DNA from: Otatea glauca
Lineage: Eukaryota > Streptophyta > Magnoliopsida > Poales > Poaceae
NCBI GenBank assembly: GCA_036346275.1
Contig: CM070723.1
Location: forward strand, 31,378,176 to 31,442,175
Direction: 5' to 3'
DNA length: 64,000 nt
Shown: positions 53,583 to 64,000 of the stretch, one piece after another
Layout: each line of letters starts with the position of its first letter
Position numbering within the stretch: the first letter of the stretch is position 1
Position numbers and translations under genes: made by a program
Notes under the pieces: model-generated
What the model was told of the DNA's origin: nothing
The model's input: only the letters and a program-made list of their open reading frames with translations
The model's database searches: none

Positions 53583-53757
53583 ATATTTGACATGAGCGAA
53601 AGCAATTCGTACCTATTTTGTGAACTTGACAATAAATCATGTAAAGCAGTAGCTGAATAGATTAGTAATGAGATGTAATTGTTCTAGCATATTTCAGTAC
53701 AGTAACAGATGAACGAATGATCTTCAAGAAAAGTCTATCTGATGACTAACTAAATAC

Positions 53758-54165
53758 GTACCAACGATAACCCCTAATCTCTAAATAGGTTTGGTCCTAA
53801 TCCCATTCGAGGATATGTGGTTCGGGGAAGTTCCTAAGCCGTTGTACAACTCCAAAGAAAATTTCGGCAGCATCTCCCCGCTGTTCTCCACATACACGTC
53901 TCGACAACAGGTCAAGAAGGGTGTGCATATGGAGAACACCAGGGAGACGCTACCGAAATCTATTCTGAAGTTGTACAACACAGCTCAGGAACTTGCTTGA
54001 ACCACATATCCTCGAACTGTCCAAAAAATGTGGACAATTCGAGACTGCTTGCTTATGAATGTGCCGAGATGGCATATTCTTAAACAAGTACTCTCGAACG
54101 GGAGACGTAGGTTACGCATTGTGAACTCTAATGTAGATCATATTACAGTAACAATAATAACATGT
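53758..54165 (-). repeat. palindromic 5' module upstream of the TNPA-like gene
   Basis: It is about 90% identical by eye to 60990-61410. Inside, 53808-54014 is an imperfect palindrome with arms of about 95 bp: CGAGGATATGTGG at 53808 answers ACCACATATCCTCG at 54001. For that reason both strands show similar short frames (DMWFGEVP and related text), which should not be taken as genes without evidence. Confidence 0.75.
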
Positions 54166-54519
54166 AGGTAAAAATTAATTACTGTATTTGCAGTAGATGA
54201 TTAAAGCATGCACTGTGAAATTTGAACTCAAAAATATTTGCAAAAGAATCACAAGCAAGTAGATGTAAAGTGAACATGATAATTGAAGCATTGTGGAACA
54301 TATATCCATGTCAAGATCAAAGGAGCTTGCTGATGAACTTACACTAGAATTAAGGAAACCTAACGATTATCTCCTATATTTAAAATGATTGTTCATCTCT
54401 GTTATAGGCTTTCTAGACTGTAAGTGGTGTATCCCACTTGTCGCATCCATCCTTCTCGCCATAACAGCATGCATTTCCTTTGTAATGTGCATTATGGGCT
54501 TCTTTTTTAGCCCTTAGAC

Positions 54520-55730
54520 CATCATCTGTTGTACTGGATGGAATCAATTCCGAGAAACTATATTGCAAGAATTTTAGATGAACACCCAGAGACAAGATGC
54601 TTGAGCTGCTGCAACTTAAGCAGAAATCATCAGTGGAGGAATATCATAAGAAGTTTGCCCAACTGGTGTAGTGTGCAAAAGGACCAAGAAATTTGTGCCA
54701 AAAGCTGGACAAGTAAAGAGCCAAAGCAATGGTCAAAAGGGAGAAGGAAAAGGGAAGTTCCTGCTTGGGGAGTTATGGAAGGCTCAACAACTGAAAGAAT
54801 ATAGGAGAGCAAATGGTCTATGTTTTAAATGAGGTGAGAAATACTCCCCAACTCATCAATGTGTAAATGCTGGTAACATGCAGATGAAAGCTATGAAGGT
54901 CATTGAGGGAAATGTATATCTGTCTGATGAATTCTTGGATGCCATCACTGGAATGGAGGGAGCAACACCAAAAGAAGACATGTATATATGAGTGAAGGCA
55001 ATTGCAGAATGTAAAACGCCCATGAGTGAGAATCCGGCACTAGTTGGTAACTGTGTTATGTTGATGTTGCTTGACTACGCCAGTTCACATAGTTTCATAA
55101 AGCTAGAATTGGTGCAAAAGTTGGGGCTGAAGCCTAAAACATTCTCTTCAGTTTTAGTTAAGAGTGGCAAATGGAGAGGTATTGCAGTGTTCTGGAGAAG
55201 TTCAAAATCTCTCTTGGTGGGTATAGGGTCACACCTTTAGCCATAGTATGAAAGTGCTGGATTTGGGAGGCTCTGATGCCATATTGGGAATGGATTGGTT
55301 CGAACCATATAGTCCAATGAACTGTAAGTGGGCTGAGAAGCACGTGGAGTTCTGGTATAAGGAAAAATTGCTAAGACTGCAAGGAGTGCGGGCTGCAGCC
55401 ATAGTAGAAAATGCTAACCAGAAATGCACAGAACGGTTGTCTAAACAAGTGTAGCAGCTAACTCAACAATATCAGGAGGTGTTTCAGGAACCAAAGGGGC
55501 TGCCACCTTATAGGAGCTTCGATCATGCAATTACTCTCTTGCTAGGAGCTTCACCTCTGAATTCCAGGCCTCATAAGTACTCACCACAGCAAAAAGATGA
55601 AATTGAAAGGCAAATTGCTGAAATGATTTAGGCTGGGGTAGCCTCCCTGTTATAAACTCAGTAGAATGTGAGAGGAGGGAGGACGAGCAAATGGGTTTCT
55701 GGTATTGCTTAATTCTCCTAATGAACATTC
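54520..55730 (+). pseudogene. Ty3-gypsy gag-protease-RT fragment
   Basis: In shifting plus-strand frames there is gag tail with a knuckle whose second Cys is a stop (GLCFK*GEKYSPTHQCVNAG near 54815), then LLDYASSHSFIKLELVQKLG (protease motif, DSGSSHSF in intact relatives), then GSDAILGMDWFEPYSPMNCK, and the RT entry LPPYRSFDHAITLLLGASPL followed by KYSPQQKDEIERQIAEMI. The text ends near 55660, before the RT palm. It lies between the TNPA-like gene and the CACTA repeat array and reads opposite to both. Confidence 0.8.
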
Positions 55731-55739
55731 ATTAAATAA

Positions 55740-56189
55740 TTGAGTCCCTAACAATATTAACTAACACACAATAATATAAGATATGCATATAAAGAGATAA
55801 ACAATGCAAATCTAGTATTATTCACCACAGCAACTTCATCAAGCATTGAAATAACCACAGTATCACACCTATTTTCAGAAAGTTGTGATCTAACAAAGGA
55901 CAATTTTGATGGCACATCAACACCAGCAAATTTGGATTGGGAATAAGGTTTGAGGCTTTAAGCATTCTTCCCAGATCCCACATTTTCAGGTTAAATTATG
56001 GCACTAAATTTTCTTTACTCGAAGTATCGAAAATGATGGAAAAAGCTTTAACCACTAGCACATATCCATCAATCCCTCCCTACTTTTTCAAAAGAAAAAA
56101 GAACTACTGGTTCACGTGGTAAGCTCATCGAACATCAACCTAGAAAACAGAAAAAATTTCAGGGAAGTGACAACAACCTACCGGTTGAT
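55740..56189. other. no gene seen
   Basis: AT-rich sequence between the gypsy fragment and the GC-rich block. No recognisable frame or repeat was found. Confidence 0.35.
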
Positions 56190-56410
56190 GTGCGTCGGGG
56201 CGGCAGGCCGAAGCGGGTCAGGGTGGCAGGGCGACGGGCCATCGTGTCGGGCGGTGGGCGACGGGCCGTCGGGTCGGGTGGCAGGCGTCAGCCGAGGCGG
56301 AGCGGCGGGTCGGGCGACGGCCGTCGGGTCGGGCGGGCGTCGGGCGGTGGGTAGGGCGGGCGGCGGGCGTCGCGGTGGGGCGGGGGGTGGCGGGAGGTCG
56401 AGCGGCTAGG
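56190..56410. repeat. GC-rich low-complexity block
   Basis: It is built of GGGCGGCGGGCGTCGGG-like words. Plus-strand translation gives Gly/Arg/Ala-rich text with no domain. It is sharply different in base content from both sides and probably belongs to the CACTA element. Confidence 0.7.
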
Positions 56411-56514
56411 CGGGGCGGGAGCTAGCTAGGGTTACGGATCGATGGCTGTGCCCGCGACTGAAATGGGGACTAAAATCGTGAATCGGGTGCTACGGGAATA
56501 AACTGGGGACTAAA

Positions 56515-56950
56515 ATAGCAAGTATTAGTATCGCTTTTTTTCAGAAAACCGATACTGATATTAGTCATCAGTGTCACTTCTCATAAAAAACCGACACTGA
56601 TGGTAGTCATTAGTATCGCTTCACATAAAAAAACTGACACTGATGTTAATCATTAGTATCAGTTCACATAACAAAACCGACACTGATGTTTCAATATTCG
56701 TATCGCTTTACTAAATAAAACCGACACTAATGCTCAATATCTGTATCGCTTTTTTTAATAAAACCGACACTGATGTTTGTCATCAGTATCGCTTTTTTAA
56801 TAAAACCGACACTGATGTTAGTCATTAGTATCGCTTCACATAAAAAACCGACACTGATGCTTCAATATCCGTATCGCTTTTTTAAAGAAAACTAATTCTG
56901 ATAGATCATTATCTCAATCGGTTCTCAGGAAAAACCAACACTGATGTAGT
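56515..56950. repeat. CACTA subterminal-type repeat array
   Basis: About eight diverged units of AAAACCGACACTGATG followed by GTCATTAGTATCGCTT occur at spacings of about 45-60 bp. CGACACTGATG and its near complement (CATCAGTRTCG) alternate, so neighbouring half-units can pair. Such arrays bind TNPA-type proteins in En/Spm elements. It lies about 560 bp past the 3' end of the TNP2 gene. No clear CACTA/TAGTG terminus was found next to it. Confidence 0.7.
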
Positions 56951-57509
56951 TCATTACACTATTGCCTTTCCAAACAAACCATGAAGTCTAAATTTTCATA
57001 ATTGAATCAAAGAGTGAACAACTTTTGCAAATATCATTGGAATTATTTGAAATTTTCCAGTACTTTGAGATACTACAAATCTTTTCCAAAAAGAATTTTG
57101 CAAAAAAGAGTTAGCATTGAAAAAAGATGCCAAAATTCACTTTGTAGGCATGAATTTTCCATAAATAGTTGAAAATCGAAACTTTCTCAAATGAAGTCCA
57201 AGTTTTTGAAAATTTCCAAAAATGATTTCATATGGCTTAGCCTCATTTCTGTGTCTCAGAATTATATAGATTGTACATCACATCGAGACATTGTCAAATG
57301 GAATTTTCTTTCACAACATATGGCACAAAGTGCAGGCATAAAGAGAAATTGCATTGCCATCAAAGCCTCCAACAGCAATTCATCATGAATTTTTACTTTG
57401 AAAGCATTGCAAACTATTTTACATACATAATACAACATTGAGATTAACAACAAACATTGTAATAGTCCATTTATTTACAATATTGCCGTTCATGATGATC
57501 TACTCACAC
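56951..57509. other. 3' flank of the TNP2 gene, no gene seen
   Basis: AT-rich, with short frames only. It probably contains the 3' untranslated region of the minus-strand transposase. Confidence 0.4.
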
Positions 57510-60500
57510 GTAATTGGCTCCATGTGTGTCGTCATCCCTGCTAAGACAGGTCCCATCTGCAAATAAAGGTATCTCATCGAATTGGTTATACTCTTCTTCA
57601 TTTATAACATCTTCAACTCCTACGATCCGTCTCTTGCCATGAAGAACGACGTGCCACCTCAGATTGGACGGATCACGCACGTAGAAGACTTGAGTTGTTT
57701 ACTTCGCAAGGACGAACGGGTCATCTTTGTAGGCGAGTCTACTGAGATCCACAATAGTAAAGCCTCTCTTGTCGACCTTCACTCCATGTGGAAGTCCTAC
57801 CCACTTACATCGGAACAAGGGAACTTGGTATATTCCGTAATCGAGCTCCCAAATTTCTTCGATCAACCCATAGTAGGAGTTCGGGAGACTCTTTTCGAGT
57901 GATATTAATTGGAGAAAGCATTTATGCTCACACCACTATTTTGGACAGTACTCTTGGCATCTTGACTCTCAGTGTAAAAGGTGTAACCATTAATATCGTA
58001 TCCCTGCCATGTCTGTACATTAAATCTTGGTCCGTCAGCCAACCATTTTACATTCTCACTAAAGGAGACCTCCGCTTTTTCTTTGAACCATGTGAGGAAT
58101 CGATCATTGTGTTCTTGTGCGATGGAAAGCTCATCCATTTGTGGATTCTCTTCCTGTAATATCAACTTATACTGCTCGATGTATGGACGAACTTCTGCGC
58201 TGTTCTGCAAGACAGTCAAATGTGCCTTGCAATACATATCAAACCTCGGACTCATTAGTTTGGACCCAACGGTTCCTTTACCAGCAAGTCTGCCCTCGTG
58301 ACGAGATACAGGAACACCGATTGCTTGTCTTTTACCTAGGTAGTCCACGCAGAACTCAATAACCTCTTCAGTCCCATAACCTTCAACAATACTACCCTCA
58401 GGCTTCGACCGATTCCTCACGTAGGACTTTAAAATACCCATGTACCTCTCGAACGGATACATGTAACGTAGGAAAGTGGGTCCACATATCTTAATCTCTC
58501 TGACAAGGTGAACAACAAGGTGGACCATTACATCGAAGAACGACAGTGGGAAATGTATCTCAAGCTGACACAGAGTCTGCACCACATCACTCTGTAAGTT
58601 GTCTAGCACATCGGGGTCAATAACTTTGCAGGAGATCGCATTGAAGAAATAACACAGCTTCGTGATTGCCAACCTAACATCCTCTGGCAGAATATTTTGG
58701 ATTGCAACTGGAGTATTTGGGTCATCAAGACATGGCAGTCGTGGGACTTCATTCCCAACAACTTCAAATCATCCATGGACACAAGCTTCTTAATGTTTGC
58801 GGAGTAGCCAGATGGAACTTTAATACCTTGCAGACATTTGCAGAGATCTTCTTTCTCCTTCTTGGACAGGGTGTAGCATGCAGCGAGGATGTACGGACCT
58901 TTTTCATCCTCCTCTATCACTGCAAGCCTGGGCCTGATTCCCATGTAGGCCATGTCACGACGAGCATTCACACCATCCTTGGTCTTCCCAGGTATGTTCA
59001 ACAGGATGCCAACCAAATTATCACAGACATTCTTCTCAACATGCATGACATCAATACGATGTCGGACATCTAACTCCTTCCAGTACGATAAGTCCCAAAA
59101 TATTGACCTCTTCTTCCAAATTGTCCTTGGACGAACAGATTTATGGCTCTTTCCGTACTGAACATCGATATTCCCTACACGTGAATATACTTGCCTTCCA
59201 CTCATAGGCTGCGGTGCTGAACGGACTTCCCTCTTCCCATCAAATTTATCATCCATCTTACGGTACCGATGACTTCGAGGTAGAAACCTACGGTGACCCA
59301 TATACACAGTTTTCTTGGAATTCGGCAGCCATAGACTCTCAGTCTCCTCTTCATAAATAGGACATGCTTTGGCTCCATTCGTACTGTAACCCGCCAAATT
59401 AGCAAGGGCCGGGAAATCATTTATGGTGCAAAATACCATAGCCCGTAGGGTGAAATGCTATCTTTTGTACACATCCCACACCACGACCCCCTCATTCCAC
59501 AATTTTACCAAATCCTCGATCAGTGGTGCAAGGTACACATCAATATCATTTCCCGGCTGTTTGGGTCCCGAGATTAGTAATGACATCATGATATACTTCC
59601 GCTTCATACACAACCAAGGAGGGAGGTTGTAGATACACAATAGAACTGGCCAGGTGCTATGATGACTGCTCAAGTTACCAAACGGATTCATGCCGTCGGT
59701 ACTCAACCCAAATCTTATGTTCCTCATTTCGGCACCAAACTCCTCATATTTTCAATCGATGTTTCTCCATTGAGCCGAATCAGCAGGGTGTCTCAGCTTG
59801 CCATCTTCCTTTTGAGACTCATAATGCTAACGCAACAATTTTGCCTCTCTAGGATTTGTAAACAACCGCTCCAGACGGGGAATGATGGGCAAGTACCACA
59901 ATACCTTGGCCGGTGCACCTTTATTGACCTCTTCACTGTTGTTGCCCCGACTCTTAAGCTTCTTGTTGTTACGCTTCTCCTTTTGTTTGTACCGGGGCAC
60001 ACCACAAACTGGATAAATGTGCAGCTCCTGATGTGTGTTACGGTACAAGATGCAATCATTCGGACATGCATGTATCCTTTCTATTTCCATACCCATGGGA
60101 CATAGTAGCTTCTTCGCTTCATAAATGCTTGTTGGCAACTCGTTTCCCTCCGGAAGCATATTCGATAGAAGAACTAGAAGTGCATTGAAACTTGTATCTG
60201 TCCAACGGTGTTTTGCCTTCAGTTCGAACAATGCGAGGACCGAAACCAACTTGGTGTATTCCGCTTTGCAACCCGTGAACAGCGGTTTCGCATCGTCTTC
60301 CATCATGCTTTTAAACTTTTCAAACTCTCTTTCCGTGCAATTACCCTCCACATCCCGCAACATTTGCTCCAAATTATCCCCCTCAAACATATCAAGCTAC
60401 AACTCATCATCCGGTATCACCGTGTCTTCGCTGCATACCGGAAGGGTACTACCTGCCTCCCCGTGATGGATCCAACATGTGTAATTCCTCACGAAGCCAC

Positions 60501-60678
60501 ATCGAATCAAGTGATCCTCAATTTTAGCTGAGTTGTTAAATCTCTTTAGATTGGTGCAATCAATGCGAGGACAATATATGAAGTTTACACCCCTCCTCAC
60601 CATGCCCTCTTCTGCAATTTTTTTGAACTCCTTAACACCCCTCTGAAATTCAGCACTCACACGGCTTTTCTGATACAT
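57510..60678 (-). pseudogene. CACTA (En/Spm) TNP2-type transposase, broken
   Basis: Segments in order on the minus strand: transposase-associated domain at 60678-60397 (RRGVNFIYCPRIDCTNLKRF); TNP2 N-part at 60390-59827 (DTSFNALLVLLSNMLPEGNE, ACPNDCILYRN, CPVCG-like IYPVCGVPRYK); the TNP2 core with STDGMNPFG at about 59703-59678 and RIDVMHVEKNVCDNLVGILL near 59020; a DUF4218 part at 58672-57905 (HFPLSFFDVMVHLVVHLVRE, YMYPFERYMGILKSYVRNRS); and DUF4216 at 57895-57510 (SYYGLIEEIWELDYGIYQVP, VFYVRDPSNLRWHV). TNP2 cuts and joins element ends. A TAG separates the first two segments, a frameshift lies near 58700, and a TAA stands in the DUF4216 PFVLAK stretch. Introns may explain some breaks, but not all. 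Confidence 0.85.
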
Positions 60679-60989
60679 CTATTCCTCACGGTCCATCTGC
60701 AATTAAATTTCGCACAATAAATTAAGGAAAACCTGGAGCGACAACTAGCTAGCTATTTTAAATATTGAGACATCATTTCAATTAATATTACCTTTGCAAA
60801 ATGGAGAATAAGTTCCAAGATATATAAATGTACTCCCGATCGATACCTACCTTCTTCCCTCACTTAGAGCTTTCAATTCCCTACATAGGAGACATAAATT
60901 TTTAAAATCAACAATGATATCAAATAACCTAATTATATAGATAGTGCAGTAGCTTGCAAATCTTTTTACTACAGCGAAACGAAACAAGG

Positions 60990-61410
60990 GTACCAACGAT
61001 GACTCCTAATCTCTAAATAGGTTTGGTCCTAATCCCATTTGAGGATATGTGGATCGGGGAAGTTCCTAAGCCGTTGTACAACTCCAAAGAAAATTTCGGC
61101 AGCTTCTCCCCGCTGTTCTCCATATACACGTCTCGACAACAGGTCAAGAGGGGTGTGCATATGGAGAACACCAGGGAGACGCTACCGAAATCTACTCTGA
61201 AGTTGTACAACACAGCTCCAGGAACTTGCCCGAACCACATATCCTCGAACTGTCCAAAAAATGTGGACAATTCAAGACTGCTTGCTTGTAAATATGCCAT
61301 TTCGTTCGGCATATTTATAAACAAGCATCCTCGAATGGGAGACGTAGGTTCCGCAGCCTAAACTCTAACATTTATCACATGATAGCAATAATAATTCCAT
61401 ATTAGCACGA
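60990..61410 (-). repeat. palindromic 5' module upstream of TNP2
   Basis: It is the same module as 53758-54165, in the same orientation, starting about 310 bp before the TNP2 start. The palindrome here is about 61037-61248 (GAGGATATGTGGATCGGGG answering CCCGAACCACATATCCTCG). Confidence 0.75.
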
Positions 61411-61699
61411 GAGCACTACAATAATTAAATAGATGTATGCTTGTCAAATAAAGAGTGTGAAATCTAAAAGCACGTACATAATTCCAGTGCAACCTAAACT
61501 TTATTCACGACATATCGAAATTATCTAGTACAAAATTGAAGGGGTTTAAAGAATTGCTCATATTTTGAAGAAAACTTCAAATGAGGGCAAAAAGAGGGGA
61601 ATCTCCTCAAGATAGGGTTTGCTACCACTTTTAGGGTTTAGGCTTGTTTAGATTTGTTTTTCGTTCAGAAAACATTAGTTGTGTACTTGTGTTGGCTAG

Positions 61700-62055
61700 A
61701 ACAACTAGGATAACTTTAGGCCTCTCCATTATTCAATAAAACTTCATATTTCATTCTCCAATTTATATTACATTTGTTTCTTTCTTGCTTGATTCTTGCA
61801 GGAAAGATCAAACTGTGTTGGGCACGGTTGATAACTACAAAGGGTGTGGCGTAGCAGTTGCAAGAAGATTGGCCCAAACTAGTTTTCATCACAAAGGGGA
61901 TTATGTTGAACTTAGAAAATGATGTCCTATGCCAATTTTACAAGATGATTATCGACAACATCATATAGAGGCTTTATTTTAAATCCCAAAGGTACATATA
62001 TCTCATATTGCTCCCAATTCTAGCTGTACATAGGAACATTCCTCTCAAAATTAAT
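61700..62055 (+). repeat. gypsy LTR fragment
   Basis: TCTTGCAGGAAAGATCAA, GGGCACGGTTGATAAC, CAAACTAGTTTTC, ATAGAGGCTTTATTTTAAAT and TAGGAACATTCC occur in the same order as on the minus strand at 49510-49065. It is the U5 side and following leader of a G2-related LTR. Confidence 0.7.
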
Positions 62056-62057
62056 GT

Positions 62058-62330
62058 TATAGGCAACCATTTTCAGTCTGGTCTTGTGCAGGAATAGGAT
62101 CATTTTGATGGTTCTTTATTTCAATAAATATGGAGTTGATTAAATCATTGTATATGCATTATTTTGCTTGTATATGAGTTGGTCCATATTTGATGAAATA
62201 GAGAACTAATGCATATACAAGCAGACCTGCACATATACAATGAATTAATCATCTCTATATTTGATGAAATAGAAAACCATCAAAATGATTCTATTCCTGC
62301 ATAAGGCCAGACTGAAAATAGGCTGCCTAT
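62058..62330. mobile_element. foldback (MITE-like) element
   Basis: Arms of about 115 bp, 62059-62173 and 62214-62330, are inverted copies: TAGGCAACC/TAGGCAGCC outer ends, TTTTCAGTCTGGYCTT, ATCATTTTGATGGTT and CATTGTATATG inside. The loop is about 40 bp. There is no coding sequence. The possible flanks TTA and TGA do not form a clear duplication. The frame at 62329-62532 starts at its edge and is not supported. Confidence 0.8.
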
Positions 62331-63640
62331 GACATTCTCATTTGGAGATGAGGATGAAGTACAAGATAAATCAGAGCATAACAACTTTCAGACAAACTAT
62401 GGATGGAATTGGATTTTGTCTTGGAATCCATCAATATTTCTTTTCACAGATGTGAGGAGGTACTTAACTTTTTGCTATGCTTGTAAACCATTTCACTTAT
62501 ATGATACACTTTTCTTCGGAATATTGTACTAGGTTATCAAAACATGTTGAACCTAATGCATGTTTTTCTTATGATAAAATTTTTAGAAAGTAGAGTAGTC
62601 TATCCATCTCTTGTGCAGTAGAATATTTCTATGACAACATTTTGGTTCAAACAAGTAAGACACTATTTAGTAATTGGATTCAAGATGAGCAAATATTTAG
62701 GATAATTCTACACACCAATAAAATATTTATGACTTATGAAGTTTACCTCAGGCATATGTATATCCGTAAACAAATATTTTTAGGTTACAATATATCCAGA
62801 AGATATGATAGGAGACAGATCAACAAGCATATATTGAGAAACAACATTATTTGATAGATCAAGACAAGGAGACCTTAGAGCTCGGGGAAGGAGGCGGAGG
62901 GCAGTGAAAACCTAGGAACGTATTCACTTGATAATTGAGTCGATGTGCTCGAGCACGAGTAATTGATCCTTGTAATACGGGTTCAGCTTGTTGTGTATGA
63001 GATGAGTGACTAGGCGCGGTTGTGTCACTAGAAAAGATGTCCTCATCACAAGTAATTCAATGCGCAATCTAATACATGATCAATCATGTTTTGTCTAGTA
63101 TATGCACCGGCATTATTTATATATAAATACTATCACTTATGAACCAAATACCGATACACTTAGGGGTTCACTTTCTAAGGCTTAAGTGCACAGGTACACC
63201 AACCAACATGATCAACTGTTATACATGACAGTAGCTAGAAGCAAACCTAGTTGCAATATGAAATCAATCATTTACGAGGATCCATCCTGGAACACAATTG
63301 TCACAATATACAAGTACTATCATGACAAAAGATGCTCACCACATTATTTTGAATCGCAGCACATCACTAAGAAAATTCTCTAAAAATAAAGTCTTTGCAA
63401 ACACATGCAGTTACACCCAGTTAAACTCACATAGTCAAATCAGTACTTGTGAAGCAGCATTACTGTTTCATTTACAAACTGATGGATGTCAAAGCAGCAT
63501 GTACAATCTAGAACACGATTAACTCAGTTCACAGGGATAGTCATCAATCAATCAAAGGCTAAGCAGTATACAAATACATCTAACTAGAAGCACAAAACTA
63601 AAATGTTGTAACCTAAGAAGTCTACCTCTATGTTGACATG
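62331..63640. other. no gene recognised
   Basis: There are several short frames with no domain. A short purine-rich patch lies at 62870-62910 (GGAAGGAGGCGGAGGG). Confidence 0.35.
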
Positions 63641-63957
63641 CTGATGAAGACATTCCTTCCACTGATACAACCACCACACCTATTGCTTCTCATCAAGATG
63701 TACAAAGACCAATCACAAGAGCACATGCTCATCAACTTAATTATCAGGTAACTTCATTTCTAGGAGTGCACTCATATTTTATGAACTCTACGATACTGCC
63801 TAATGCACATGATATTATCCTAATTAGGAATCAAGGCCCCTGCATGGTGACAAGACATGAGAGTGGCAAGACAAGAAGAACCAATGGAGATGATGGCAAA
63901 ACTAAGTTTGGAGGAGACTTGCAGAATGGCTGTTACACTCAATTGAAGCCACCATAA
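63640..63957 (+). pseudogene. gypsy polyprotein C-terminal tail
   Basis: The text RPITRAHAHQLNYQVTSFLG, then MNSTILPNAHDIILIRNQGP, is the tail after the integrase of G2-related grass gypsy elements (compare the TCARQLNY end at 50030 on the minus strand). It closes at the TAA at 63955-63957. Integrase sequence that should precede it was not recognised upstream. Confidence 0.7.
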
Positions 63958-64000
63958 TACCACAATGAAGGATGGCCGAACCATGATTATTTGCTTCAGC

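Noticed and set aside
53781..54000. Possible gene with DMWFGEVP text on the plus strand (also 61023-61361)
   Set aside because: The segment is a palindrome, so both strands give similar text; it is non-coding leader of CACTA genes as far as can be seen.
56963..56967. CACTA word as left end of a CACTA element
   Set aside because: The subterminal repeats lie on the wrong side of it and no matching inverted end was found.
59659..60105. Plus-strand 148-codon frame opposite TNP2
   Set aside because: It is the shadow of the minus-strand transposase, whose domains are clear.

Overview
The window looks like nuclear DNA of a grass (Poaceae), from an intergenic region swollen by retrotransposons. The evidence is the set of element families: SIRE/Maximus-type Ty1-copia with 2 kb LTRs, Tat-like Ty3-gypsy with a spliced antisense gene, Angela/BARE-like solo LTRs opening TGTTGGAAATATGCCC, a non-autonomous gag-only LTR element, and CACTA (En/Spm) genes with TNP2, DUF4218 and DUF4216 segments. 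There are no bacterial features and no rRNA or tRNA genes. Almost every long reading frame is a piece of a transposon, and most are broken.

Region 1-43058 is one nested pile. The outermost layer is a SIRE-type copia in an internal-LTR-internal arrangement: copy I internal 2434-7466, shared LTR 7467-9986, copy II internal 9987-17507. A minus-strand Tat-like gypsy (1-2433) sits at the primer-binding site of copy I. Copy II is interrupted by an Angela-like solo LTR (10666-12223, duplicated target ACCGA), a hAT-type MITE (14653-15113, duplicated target GCTTGCAG) and a second Tat-like gypsy, E1 (17508 to about 41660). E1 holds a 750 bp solo LTR of family G2 (19026-19775, GAACC), a minus-strand Angela-like solo LTR (20202-24715, ATTTC) that itself holds a 2.96 kb solo LTR (21086-24043, TCCTT), and a gag-only G2 element (25711-38750). 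The 5' LTR of G2 carries a solo LTR of its own family (26250-26985, TCTTC). The G2 interior carries a third SIRE-type copia (28585-37011). The right side of E1 keeps integrase (38795-39821) and a four-exon antisense gene (40141-41660), then breaks at a partial LTR (41664-43058).

Region 43059-49060 is the least repetitive part. It holds the one good candidate for an ordinary plant gene, a minus-strand spliced gene (44004-46213, perhaps to 46383). Its exon phases fit and it encodes a Ser-rich protein with a Cys-rich C-terminus. Upstream are a near-perfect 102 nt palindrome (46972-47073) and a broken two-exon Myb/SANT-like gene (47543-48335).

Region 49065-64000 holds decayed gypsy fragments, foldback (MITE-like) repeats, a 190 bp tandem repeat and CACTA parts: a TNPA-like gene (53106-53582) and a TNP2 transposase (57510-60678), both on the minus strand. 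Each is preceded by the same roughly 400 bp palindromic module. The window ends in the C-terminal tail of another gypsy polyprotein.

All boundaries were read by eye. Insertion boundaries supported by exact target-site duplications are secure. Family names rest on remembered motifs and were not checked by search.
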